Source: Pseudogemmobacter faecipullorum (GTDB lineage Bacteria; Pseudomonadota; Alphaproteobacteria; Rhodobacterales; Rhodobacteraceae). From it: a stretch of DNA of 64,000 nucleotides. Positions 57,001-64,000 of this stretch are shown here, one piece after another. The stretch is from positions 25,009 through 89,008 of the forward strand of contig NZ_JACDXX010000017.1 in the NCBI RefSeq assembly GCF_020539525.1. The letters run 5' to 3'. A program made the position numbers and the translations under genes. The notes below the pieces were generated by a model. The model saw only the letters and a program-made list of their open reading frames with translations. It made no database searches and had not been told where the DNA came from. How positions within the stretch are numbered: position 1 is the first letter of the stretch; the number at the start of each line of letters is the position of its first letter.

Positions 57001-57732
57001 TCAGCGGTGCCGGTCCAGCAGCGCCGGGGTCAGCGAGACCTCGCGCACCCCCTCGGTCTGGCCCAGCAGATCGACCAGGCCCTGAGGGAAAGAGACCGGC
57101 TTGCGCTTGGTGATCATCGCCTCGTAGCGTCGCATGCCGCTGGCGCCGTCGAGCCGGTAGCCGATCGGGCCGCAGCCCAGCCCCTGCCCGGCCAGGATCT
57201 CTTTCAGCCGCGCCGCATCCATATGCGCCTCCGGCGTCACTTCCAGCTTCAGCCTGGCGAAGGGCGCCGGCGGGGCAAAGCGCTGCGAGATCCTGAGCAG
57301 CACCAGCACCAGCACGGCGCAGAAAGTGCCGATCACGCCGAGCTCAATCATCCCGGTGCCAAAGACGATGCCAAGCGCCGCCGTCAGCCAGAGCGAGGCG
57401 GCGGTGGTCAACCCGCGCACCGAGGCGCCCTCGCGGAAGATCACCCCGGCGCCGAGGAAGCCGACCCCGGTCAGAATGGCATGCGGCATCCGCGCCATAT
57501 CGGTGACCATATTCATGCCGGCGGGAAAATTGGCATACCATTCATTCAGCCGCAGCCCGAGCAGCGTCATCAGCGCGGCAGCAAAGCACAGCAGGGCATG
57601 GGTGCGGATCCCGGCCGGTTTGCGGTTCAGCTCGCGCTCGATCCCGATCGAGGCCCCCGCCGCCAGACTGCAGAGCAGCGGCAGCATCACATCATAATCC
57701 TGCAGGGCCATCAGTAAACTGTCGAAGGTCAT
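57001..57732 (-). CDS. MgtC/SapB-family membrane protein
   Basis: A 243-residue protein with four to five N-terminal helices and a soluble C-terminal domain from about 155. The family core is visible in GASIGIERELNRKPAGIRTH, ILTGVGFLGAGVIFREG and VRGLTTAASLWLTAALG. MgtC proteins help bacteria survive low magnesium by regulating ATP synthase or ion balance. I chose the ATG at 57732; the upstream 30 residues lack a membrane or signal pattern. It lies between rplP and rpmC, where no gene is normally found. Ribosomes need magnesium, so the placement may matter; that is inference. Confidence 0.88.
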   Translation of the reverse strand: MTFDSLLMALQDYDVMLPLLCSLAAGASIGIERELNRKPAGIRTHALLCFAAALMTLLGLRLNEWYANFPAGMNMVTDMARMPHAILTGVGFLGAGVIFREGASVRGLTTAASLWLTAALGIVFGTGMIELGVIGTFCAVLVLVLLRISQRFAPPAPFARLKLEVTPEAHMDAARLKEILAGQGLGCGPIGYRLDGASGMRRYEAMITKRKPVSFPQGLVDLLGQTEGVREVSLTPALLDRHR

Positions 57733-57884
57733 GCGCGTTACTCCGGCTGGGGGCAGAGCCGCCTGACGCGGCCCGCAAGGCAGCGAGGTTCTCCCGCTGC
57801 CCCTGGTTCCGCAAGCCTGCAAACGACGCAGGCGCGGCCAGGAAAGACATCCCCGCCCCCTCCGGCAGGGCGCGGCGCAAAGAA

Positions 57885-57914
57885 AAACCCCCGGCGCGGA
57901 GGCGCCGGGGGTTT
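57885..57914 (-). terminator. Rho-independent terminator after rplP
   Basis: AAACCCCCGGCGC, loop GGAG, GCGCCGGGGGTTT: a 13-bp stem with TTTTTCTTTG on the minus strand. It lies 22 bases after the rplP stop, before the MgtC-family gene. Confidence 0.92.
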
Positions 57915-57936
57915 CAAGATTAAGGATGCGAAAGAC

Positions 57937-58350
57937 TTACCAGTCTTCGCGGGCCACGACGCGGGTGGTGACCGGCAGCTTCATCGAGCCAAGACGCAGG
58001 GCTTCACGTGCGATCTCTTCGGAAACACCGTCGATTTCGAACATGATACGGCCCGGCTTCACTTTGCAGGCCCAGAAGTCGACAGAGCCTTTACCCGAAC
58101 CCATCCGGACCTCGGTCGGCTTTGCCGAAACCGGGGTATCCGGGAAGATACGGATCCAGACACGGCCCTGACGCTTCATGTAGCGGGTGATCGCGCGGCG
58201 GGCCGCTTCGATCTGCCGCGCCGTGACGCGCTCGGGCTGGGTCGATTTCAGCGCGAAGGAACCGAAGTTCAGGGTGGAGCCGCCTTTGGCTTCACCGTGA
58301 ATACGGCCTTTGTGCATCTTGCGGAATTTAGTGCGCTTCGGTTGCAGCAT
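57937..58350 (-). CDS. rplP: 50S ribosomal protein L16
   Basis: A 137-residue protein at the A-site and a target of hydroxylation in some bacteria. [16 protein letters not shown] and [19 protein letters not shown] are typical. It begins 13 bases after rpsC and is followed by a strong terminator. Confidence 0.98.
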   Translation of the reverse strand: MLQPKRTKFRKMHKGRIHGEAKGGSTLNFGSFALKSTQPERVTARQIEAARRAITRYMKRQGRVWIRIFPDTPVSAKPTEVRMGSGKGSVDFWACKVKPGRIMFEIDGVSEEIAREALRLGSMKLPVTTRVVAREDW

Positions 58351-58363
58351 TCTCTTCTACTCC

Positions 58364-59089
58364 TCAGGCGCGCTCACGGTCGCCACGCTCACGGCGCGGA
58401 CCGCGGGGTGCCGGAGCATCCGCTGCCTCTGCCAGGCGACGATCATGGGCTTGCGGATCATGCTCGAGGATCTCACCTTTGAAGATCCAGACCTTCACAC
58501 CGATGATCCCGTAGGGGGTTTCGGCTTCGGACAGAGCATAGTCGATGTCAGCACGCAGGGTGTGCAGCGGCACGCGGCCTTCACGGTACCATTCGGTACG
58601 CGCGATTTCAGCACCGCCCAGACGGCCGGAGACGTTCACACGGATGCCAAGCGCGCCCATGCGCATCGCGTTCTGCACGCCACGCTTCATCGCGCGACGG
58701 AACGAAACGCGACGCTCCATCTGCTGCGCGATCGACTCGGCCACCAGCTGCGCATCGACTTCCGGCTTGCGGACTTCGACGATGTTCAGGTGCAGTTCCG
58801 AGGCGGTGAAAGCAGCGAGCTTCTTGCGAAGGGTCTCGATGTCTGCGCCTTTTTTGCCGATGATCACACCCGGACGCGCCGAGTAAATGGTCACGCGGCA
58901 CTTACGGTGCGGACGCTCGATGATCACTTTCGAGATGCCAGCCTGTTTGGCTTCTTTGTGGATGAAAGCGCGGATACGCAGGTCTTCCAGCAGCAGGTCG
59001 CCGAAGTCTTTCGACTCAGCAAACCAGCGGCTGTCCCAGGTGCGGTTGACCTGGAGGCGCATGCCAATCGGATTGACCTTCTGTCCCAT
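58364..59089 (-). CDS. rpsC: 30S ribosomal protein S3
   Basis: A 241-residue protein lining the mRNA entry channel. The start [20 protein letters not shown], the KH-domain stretch [14 protein letters not shown] and the [20 protein letters not shown] block are diagnostic. The ATG at 59089 shares its A with the rplV stop. The tail is basic and Arg/Glu-rich. Confidence 0.98.
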   Translation of the reverse strand: MGQKVNPIGMRLQVNRTWDSRWFAESKDFGDLLLEDLRIRAFIHKEAKQAGISKVIIERPHRKCRVTIYSARPGVIIGKKGADIETLRKKLAAFTASELHLNIVEVRKPEVDAQLVAESIAQQMERRVSFRRAMKRGVQNAMRMGALGIRVNVSGRLGGAEIARTEWYREGRVPLHTLRADIDYALSEAETPYGIIGVKVWIFKGEILEHDPQAHDRRLAEAADAPAPRGPRRERGDRERA

Positions 59090-59469
59090 TATGCCGACTC
59101 CCCGGTCTGACGCACCTTGATGGTGATTTCGCTGAACGGCTTCATGATTTTGCCGAAGCGACCACGTGCCCGCGGACGGCCACGCTTCATCACCAGGTTC
59201 TTGCCGCACCAGGCTTCAGCCACGATCAGATTGTCAACGTCGAGACCATGGTTGTTCTCAGCGTTTGCAATAGCCGATTGCAGCACCTTTTTGACTTCGC
59301 CAGCGATACGACGCTTGGAGAAGGTCAGGTCAGCAAGGGCCTTGTCGACTTTCTTACCGCGGATCAGACCAGCCACGAGGTTCAGCTTCTGCGGCGACGT
59401 GCGCAGCATACGGCAGACCGCCATAGCCTCATTGTCCGCCACGCGGCGCGGATTCTTTTCCTTACCCAT
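59089..59469 (-). CDS. rplV: 50S ribosomal protein L22
   Basis: A 126-residue exit-tunnel protein. [20 protein letters not shown] and [20 protein letters not shown] are typical. Its stop overlaps the rpsC start by one base; it begins three bases after rpsS. Confidence 0.97.
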   Translation of the reverse strand: MGKEKNPRRVADNEAMAVCRMLRTSPQKLNLVAGLIRGKKVDKALADLTFSKRRIAGEVKKVLQSAIANAENNHGLDVDNLIVAEAWCGKNLVMKRGRPRARGRFGKIMKPFSEITIKVRQTGESA

Positions 59470-59472
59470 GGC

Positions 59473-59751
59473 TTACTTCCTCTTGGCTTTTTTGTCAGCC
59501 GCGTGACCGTAATAGGTCCGGGTCGGCGAATATTCACCGAACTTCTGGCCGATCATTTCCTCGGTCACATTAACCGGGACATGCTTTTTACCATTGTAAA
59601 CGCCGAACGTCAGACCGACGAACTGCGGCAGGATGGTGGAGCGACGCGACCAGATCTTGATCACTTCGTTCTTGCCCGATGCCTTCGAGACTTCTGCCTT
59701 TTTCAGGACATAGCCATCGACGAACGGGCCTTTCCAGACGGAACGTGCCAT
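59473..59751 (-). CDS. rpsS: 30S ribosomal protein S19
   Basis: A 92-residue protein of the small-subunit head. [19 protein letters not shown] and [20 protein letters not shown] are typical. It begins three bases after rplB. Confidence 0.97.
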   Translation of the reverse strand: MARSVWKGPFVDGYVLKKAEVSKASGKNEVIKIWSRRSTILPQFVGLTFGVYNGKKHVPVNVTEEMIGQKFGEYSPTRTYYGHAADKKAKRK

Positions 59752-59754
59752 GGA

Positions 59755-60594
59755 TTAGCGCCCCTTCTTCTTGGCGTGACGCGACCGGACAATATACTTG
59801 TCAGTGGTCGAATTGGTGCGGGTACGTGCACCCTTGGTGGGCTTGCCCCACGGGGTGACCGGGTGACGACCACCCGACGTACGGCCCTCACCACCACCAT
59901 GCGGGTGATCGATCGGGTTCATGGAAACACCGCGGACGGTCGGGCGGATGCCTTTATGGCGCATACGACCGGCTTTACCGAAGTTCTGGTTCGAGTTGTC
60001 GGGGTTCGACACGGCACCGATGGTGGCCATGCATTCCTGACGCACCAGACGCAGCTCGCCCGACGAAAGGCGGATCTGTGCGTAGGAGCCGTCACGACCG
60101 ACGAACTGAGCATAGGTGCCTGCAGCGCGTGCCAGCTGGCCGCCCTTGCCTGCCTTCAGTTCCACGTTGTGGACGATGGTACCGATCGGCATGCCCGAGA
60201 AAGGCATTGCGTTACCGGGCTTCACGTCAACCTTGGCACCAGCGACGATCTGGTCGCCGATGGCGAGACGCTGCGGAGCCAGGATATAGGCCTGCTCGCC
60301 GTCTGCATAGCGTACAAGGGCGATGAAGCCCGTACGGTTGGGGTCGTATTCGATCCGCTCAACGGTCGCTGCGACATCCCATTTTGCGCGCTTGAAATCC
60401 ACCACGCGGTAGAGGCGCTTTGCACCACCGCCCTGGTGGCGCATGGTGATCCGTCCGGTATTGTTGCGGCCGCCGTGCTTGTGCAGACCCTCAGTGAGGG
60501 CTTTTACAGGACGGCCTTTCCACAGCTCCGAGCGGTCGATCAGAACCAGCCCGCGCTGGCCTGGCGTCGTAGGTTTATAAGACCTGAGTGCCAT
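59755..60594 (-). CDS. rplB: 50S ribosomal protein L2
   Basis: A 279-residue protein at the peptidyl-transferase centre. [34 protein letters not shown] and [17 protein letters not shown] are hallmarks. Unlike the usual S10 order it does not follow rplW directly: a 171-residue exported protein and two terminators lie between them, so it needs its own promoter, probably in 60595-60740. Confidence 0.98.
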   Translation of the reverse strand: MALRSYKPTTPGQRGLVLIDRSELWKGRPVKALTEGLHKHGGRNNTGRITMRHQGGGAKRLYRVVDFKRAKWDVAATVERIEYDPNRTGFIALVRYADGEQAYILAPQRLAIGDQIVAGAKVDVKPGNAMPFSGMPIGTIVHNVELKAGKGGQLARAAGTYAQFVGRDGSYAQIRLSSGELRLVRQECMATIGAVSNPDNSNQNFGKAGRMRHKGIRPTVRGVSMNPIDHPHGGGEGRTSGGRHPVTPWGKPTKGARTRTNSTTDKYIVRSRHAKKKGR

Positions 60595-60743
60595 GTTCTC
60601 TGTCTTCCGTTTGCTTCAGGGCCATAATTGCTGCCTCGGGTCTTGCGACAGTGCGGCGGCTTTTCGGCCCGGGGTTAAGGGCTCCGAAGATCCCCGGCTT
60701 AAGACCTCCTCCATCCCGAAAGACGGATTCGGACAAAACCAAA

Positions 60744-60766
60744 GAACCCCGGACGAATCCGGGGTC
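60744..60766 (-). terminator. Rho-independent terminator after the 171-aa exported protein gene
   Basis: ACCCCGGA, loop CGAA, TCCGGGGT, followed on the minus strand by CTTTGGTTTTG. It separates the exported-protein gene from rplB. Confidence 0.8.
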
Positions 60767-60861
60767 TCTGGAATGGAGCGGCAGTAGCAGATGGATCAGG
60801 GGGCGGCAACAGCAGAAACGCTTATTTCCTGAGAGTTCCGGCCTTTTGCCACCCAGGCCAC

Positions 60862-61377
60862 TCACTTTGCCGCCGGGCGGTCGTAATAGAGCTCTTCGGT
60901 TGCCGCATCATAGCGGATCAGTCCCGAGGCTGCGGGATCAGGCTTGCCGCTGCGCACCGCAACCTCGCCGGTATCGGTGGCATAGATATATCCGATGGTA
61001 TCGAGATCGGGATTGGTCTGTTCAAACACCCCGAGGAAAGCCCCCTCGCGCCAGACCGCAATCCGGCCATCCTCATAATGACAGCGGCCCTCGCCGAGAT
61101 GGGTCGCCCCTTCGGCATAGCTGACCAGCTCAAACCCCTGAAACTCAGCTTCGCCGGTGACAATCCAGTCGTCCGCAGCCAGAAGCAGGGCCGGTTCGGA
61201 CATATCCTGGCTGGCCGGGAAACAGGGAGTCTCTTCCAGGATACCGCGCGGATTGTCGGTCATCGTCTCGGGAGCGCCAACCGCGATTTCGGGCGAGGCC
61301 GAGCTGACAATATAGGCCGAGGCCGTTACCGGCAGGATCATCACAGCCGCGGCAGCAATCAGGGGGGTAAATTTCAT
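60862..61377 (-). CDS. Exported protein of unknown function (171 aa)
   Basis: A 171-residue protein I do not recognise. A Sec signal (FTPLIAAAAVMILPVTASA) precedes the mature part, which has two cysteines (ETPCFPASQ and GRCHYEDGR) that could form a disulfide. Acidic residues dominate. WIVTGEAEFQGFE, RIAVWREGAFLGVFE and DTIGYIYATDTGEVAV suggest a beta-rich fold. The gene sits between rplW and rplB in the S10 operon, with a terminator on each side, so it is an independent transcription unit. Confidence 0.7.
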   Translation of the reverse strand: MKFTPLIAAAAVMILPVTASAYIVSSASPEIAVGAPETMTDNPRGILEETPCFPASQDMSEPALLLAADDWIVTGEAEFQGFELVSYAEGATHLGEGRCHYEDGRIAVWREGAFLGVFEQTNPDLDTIGYIYATDTGEVAVRSGKPDPAASGLIRYDAATEELYYDRPAAK

Positions 61378-61546
61378 CCGTTCAGATCCTCAGGGTGATA
61401 AAATGAAAACAGCTCCGGCGCAGCCGGGACGCCTGCCCGCCCTTTGTTCCCCGCCCCGGCGGCCGAGGCAAGCCAGGGAAGTCCCTACCCCCGCCCCCGG
61501 CAGTCTTCGGCGCAGAGCCGTTCCGGCAAGGCCCCGCGGCAAATGA

Positions 61547-61578
61547 AAAGCCCCCGCAGAAGGATCTGCAGGGGCTTT
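61547..61578 (-). terminator. Rho-independent terminator after rplW
   Basis: AAAGCCCCCGCAGA and TCTGCAGGGGCTTT pair at 13 of 14 positions around AGGA, followed on the minus strand by CTTTTCATTTG. It lies 21 bases after the rplW stop. Confidence 0.88.
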
Positions 61579-61599
61579 CCGAAAGATATCAAAGTCGGA

Positions 61600-61896
61600 T
61601 CAGAGACCGGTCGACACGTCGATGGTCTGACCTTCTTCGAGGGTCACATAGGCCTTTTTCAGGTCCGAGCGCTCGCCGACGCGACCGCGGAACCGCTTGA
61701 CCTTACCTTTGGTGATGGTGGTGTTAACCGCCTTCACCTTCACACCGAAGACAGCCTCAACGGCTTCTTTGATCTGCGGCTTGGTCGAGTCCATCGCAAC
61801 CTGGAAAACCACTGCACCATGCTCCGAGGCCATAGTGGCTTTCTCGGTGATGATCGGCTTACGGATCACGTCGTAATGTTCGGGCTTCACGGTCAT
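61600..61896 (-). CDS. rplW: 50S ribosomal protein L23
   Basis: A 98-residue protein at the tunnel exit that docks trigger factor and [21 protein letters not shown] and [20 protein letters not shown] are typical. The start overlaps the rplD stop by four bases. A terminator follows instead of rplB. Confidence 0.97.
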   Translation of the reverse strand: MTVKPEHYDVIRKPIITEKATMASEHGAVVFQVAMDSTKPQIKEAVEAVFGVKVKAVNTTITKGKVKRFRGRVGERSDLKKAYVTLEEGQTIDVSTGL

Positions 61897-62513
61897 TTCA
61901 GGCGAGCCTCCAGAGCTTCGATACCTGCCTTGGTGATCACCAGGGTGTCACGCTTCAGGATATCATAGACGTTTGCGCCCATGGTCGGCAGCACGTCCAG
62001 TCCGGTGATGTTGCGGGCAGCCAGTGCGAAATTCGCATCGACCACGGCGCCATCGATCACCAGAACGCGCTTCCAGCCACGCTCTGCCACGGTTTTAGCC
62101 AGAGCAGCGGTTTTCGCTTCGGCCAGCGCGATGCTGTCGATGATAACCAGCTCGCCGGCTTTCGCCTTGGCCGAGAGTGCATGACGCAGACCCAGAGCAC
62201 GGAACTTTTTCGGCAGGTCATGGGCATGGCTGCGCGACTGCGGGCCTTTGGCCACACCACCGTGACGGAAGATCGGTGCTTTCTTGGAACCGTGACGTGC
62301 GCCACCGGTGCCCTTCTGGCGGTAGATCTTCTTGGTCGAGTAGGACACTTCACCACGGGTCAGCGTGGAATGGGTGCCTGCCTGCGACTTGGCGCGCTGC
62401 CAGCGGACCACACGATGCAGGATGTCTGCGCGCGGCTCGAGGCCGAACAGCGCTTCGTCCAGATCGATCGAGCCGGCTGCGGCGCCGTCGAGTTTGATCA
62501 TGTCAAGTTTCAT
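61893..62513 (-). CDS. rplD: 50S ribosomal protein L4
   Basis: A 206-residue exit-tunnel protein; in E. coli it also represses the S10 operon. [20 protein letters not shown] is the tunnel loop. It overlaps rplC by four bases and rplW by four bases, giving tight translational coupling. Confidence 0.97.
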   Translation of the reverse strand: MKLDMIKLDGAAAGSIDLDEALFGLEPRADILHRVVRWQRAKSQAGTHSTLTRGEVSYSTKKIYRQKGTGGARHGSKKAPIFRHGGVAKGPQSRSHAHDLPKKFRALGLRHALSAKAKAGELVIIDSIALAEAKTAALAKTVAERGWKRVLVIDGAVVDANFALAARNITGLDVLPTMGANVYDILKRDTLVITKAGIEALEARLK

Positions 62514-63232
62514 GCTTCACCTCCTTCGACTGCTTCCACAGCCGGAGCAGCAGCACCTGCAGCTTTGATAGCGGCCGGACGCGGAGCATCTGCGAACGGA
62601 GCTTTCTTCACGGCATCCTTGATGGTGACCCAGCCACCGGCCGAACCGGGGACAGCGCCTTTAACCAGGATGAGGCCGCGCTCTGCATCGGTCTTGACGA
62701 CCTGCAGGTTCTGCGTGGTGACGCGGACGGCACCCATGTGACCTGCCATCTTTTTGCCTTTGAACACCTTACCGGGGTCCTGGCACTGGCCGGTCGAACC
62801 ATGCGAACGGTGCGAGATCGACACACCGTGCGATGCGCGAAGACCACCGAAGTTGTGGCGCTTCATCGCACCGGCAAAGCCTTTACCGATCGAGGTGCCG
62901 GCGATGTCGACGAACTGGCCTGCGAGATAGTGCTCAGCCGAGATTTCGGCGCCCACTTCGATCAGGTTGTCAGCCGAAACGCGGAACTCAACCAGCTTGC
63001 GCTTCGGGGCAACATTCGCCTTGGCGAAATGGCCACGCTGTGCTGCGGTGGTGCGGTTCACTTTTGCAGTGCCAGCGCCGAGCTGAACGGCGGTATAGCC
63101 GTCGGTCTCGACCGTGCGCTGCGCGACGACCTGGAGGGCGTCAAGCTGCAGAACCGTGACCGGAACCTGCTTGCCGTCTTCCAGGAACAGCCGGGTCATG
63201 CCCAGCTTCTTAGCGATAATACCGGAACGCAT
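62510..63232 (-). CDS. rplC: 50S ribosomal protein L3
   Basis: A 240-residue protein near the peptidyl-transferase centre. [20 protein letters not shown] opens it and [17 protein letters not shown] with [13 protein letters not shown] is diagnostic. The C-terminal 30 residues are Ala/Pro-rich and longer than in E. coli. It begins 14 bases after rpsJ. Confidence 0.98.
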   Translation of the reverse strand: MRSGIIAKKLGMTRLFLEDGKQVPVTVLQLDALQVVAQRTVETDGYTAVQLGAGTAKVNRTTAAQRGHFAKANVAPKRKLVEFRVSADNLIEVGAEISAEHYLAGQFVDIAGTSIGKGFAGAMKRHNFGGLRASHGVSISHRSHGSTGQCQDPGKVFKGKKMAGHMGAVRVTTQNLQVVKTDAERGLILVKGAVPGSAGGWVTIKDAVKKAPFADAPRPAAIKAAGAAAPAVEAVEGGEA

Positions 63233-63246
63233 GTGTTTCGCTCCCC

Positions 63247-63555
63247 TTACACTTTAATCTCGACATCCACGCCAGCGGCGAGGTCGAGCTTCATCAGCGC
63301 ATCCACGGTCTGGGGGGTCGGATTAACGATGTCGAGAAGACGCTTATGCGTACGGATTTCCCACTGGTCGCGCGACTTCTTGTCGATGTGCGGACCACGG
63401 AGAACCGTGAATTTCTCAATTTTGTTCGGCAGCGGGATGGGACCGCGGACTTCTGCACCCGTGCGCTTGGCCGTGGAAACGATTTCCTGGGTGCTGGCAT
63501 CCAGCACGCGGTAATCGAAGGCCTTGAGGCGGATGCGAATGGTCTGACCTTGCAT
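63247..63555 (-). CDS. rpsJ: 30S ribosomal protein S10
   Basis: A 102-residue protein, also the NusE antitermination factor. [15 protein letters not shown] and [19 protein letters not shown] are hallmarks. I chose the ATG at 63555 ([10 protein letters not shown]), which has GAAGGAAG upstream and gives the usual length. It is the first ribosomal gene after tuf. Confidence 0.98.
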   Translation of the reverse strand: MQGQTIRIRLKAFDYRVLDASTQEIVSTAKRTGAEVRGPIPLPNKIEKFTVLRGPHIDKKSRDQWEIRTHKRLLDIVNPTPQTVDALMKLDLAAGVDVEIKV

Positions 63556-63905
63556 TGCTTCTTCCTTCGGAACGTCATGATGCAGCCAGGATGGCGCATC
63601 CGATAGGTTCACATTGTTAACGGTCTTATCTCGGGATGGACCAAAAGCAAGGCCACCCGAAGAATCAGGCGTGCGGCATCAAAAGAGGCCGCGCGCCGCT
63701 TTGGCACCAAACACCTGCAAAAGCAAGCGCTGCTGCGACAGTCTGGCAGGATTAGACGCATTTTTACAGGCGCCCCCTGCCCCGCCCTGCTCCCGCCCGG
63801 TTCCGGTGCAGATCCGGCGCGGCGCAGGCAACGGAAAAGGGCCGCCCCCGTCGGAGCGGCCCTTCCCCTGTTTTCCGTCAGCGCCGCTGCAGCAGCGCTT
63901 TCAGA
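63556..63905. other. 350-base gap between tuf and rpsJ
   Basis: It contains the tuf terminator near its right end. On the minus strand, TTGCTT and TAAGAC with a 16-base spacer lie about 90 bases before rpsJ and could form its promoter. No gene is visible. Confidence 0.4.
63837..63864 (-). terminator. Rho-independent terminator after tuf
   Basis: AAGGGCCGC, ten-base loop, GCGGCCCTT, followed on the minus strand by TTTTCCG. It separates tuf from the S10 operon. Confidence 0.75.
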
Positions 63906-64000
63906 TCACTTGATGATTTTCGCCACGACGCCTGCACCAACGGTGCGGCCGCCTTCACGGATAGCGAAGCGCAGCTTCTCTTCCATGGCGATCGGTGCGA
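63906..64000 (-). CDS. tuf: Elongation factor Tu, C-terminal fragment (partial)
   Basis: The last 30 codons of tuf; the rest lies beyond the right edge. [16 protein letters not shown] and [13 protein letters not shown] are the highly conserved EF-Tu C-terminus (domain III). EF-Tu brings aminoacyl-tRNA to the ribosome. The position upstream of rpsJ on the same strand is the classic str-S10 arrangement, but a terminator separates them. Confidence 0.96.
   Translation of the reverse strand, partial: APIAMEEKLRFAIREGGRTVGAGVVAKIIK

Noticed and set aside
59248..60627. A 459-codon plus-strand frame opposite rplV, rpsS and rplB
   Set aside because: It is antisense to three certain ribosomal protein genes.
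61381..61545. A small plus-strand frame starting ATG AAA ACA upstream of the 171-aa gene
   Set aside because: It is Pro/Arg-rich with no ribosome-binding site and ends in the rplW terminator; GC bias explains it.

Overview
The window is a high-GC chromosomal segment whose gene content and order point to an alphaproteobacterium of the Rhodobacteraceae (Rhodobacter/Paracoccus/roseobacter type). I cannot name a genus. The evidence is the alr-mlaE-mlaF cluster, a HemP-type hemin uptake protein, a cytoplasmic SoeABC-like molybdoenzyme beside a TauE-family exporter and a MocR regulator, and a full S10-spc-alpha ribosomal gene cluster. I see no prophage, insertion sequence, CRISPR array, rRNA or tRNA gene.

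Layout. 1-14.6 kb is mostly plus-strand housekeeping: the tail of a LysE-type exporter, a xanthine-type phosphoribosyltransferase, an aminotransferase, ppiD-like/trpE, alr-mlaE-mlaF, a PqiA-like protein, a flavin monooxygenase, radA, cvpA-like, purF and a short-chain dehydrogenase. 14.6-22.2 kb, minus strand, holds the putative sulfite module soeABC, a TauE/SafE permease and a MocR regulator, plus a small lipoprotein. 22.3-30.7 kb carries moaA (molybdenum cofactor synthesis), hemP, an M24 peptidase and a dpp-type peptide ABC operon ending at a clear terminator. 30.7-36.1 kb, minus strand, holds sixA, a ferredoxin-like protein, argB and a cationic amino-acid ABC transporter. 36.6-45.7 kb holds a second SDR, then engB, a MOSC protein, yidC, an EAL phosphodiesterase, ttcA, rarA and a DegP-type protease.

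45.9-64 kb, minus strand, runs from tuf (partial, right edge) through rpsJ to rplQ. This ribosomal cluster is not continuous. Rho-independent terminators follow rplW, rplP and rpmD. Behind each lies a non-ribosomal cassette: a 171-aa exported protein, an MgtC-family membrane protein, and a 51-aa Cys/His-rich exported peptide together with a 218-aa exported protein with a glycine-rich hydrophobic stretch. Further hairpins follow adk, rpsK, rpoA and rplQ.

Other points of note are a dispersed element found at the 3' ends of at least six genes, a heptanucleotide repeat crossing the stop codon of the flavin monooxygenase gene, and a coding-like frame without a normal start codon just upstream of hemP. 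All functions are assigned by reading motifs and context; no database search was possible.
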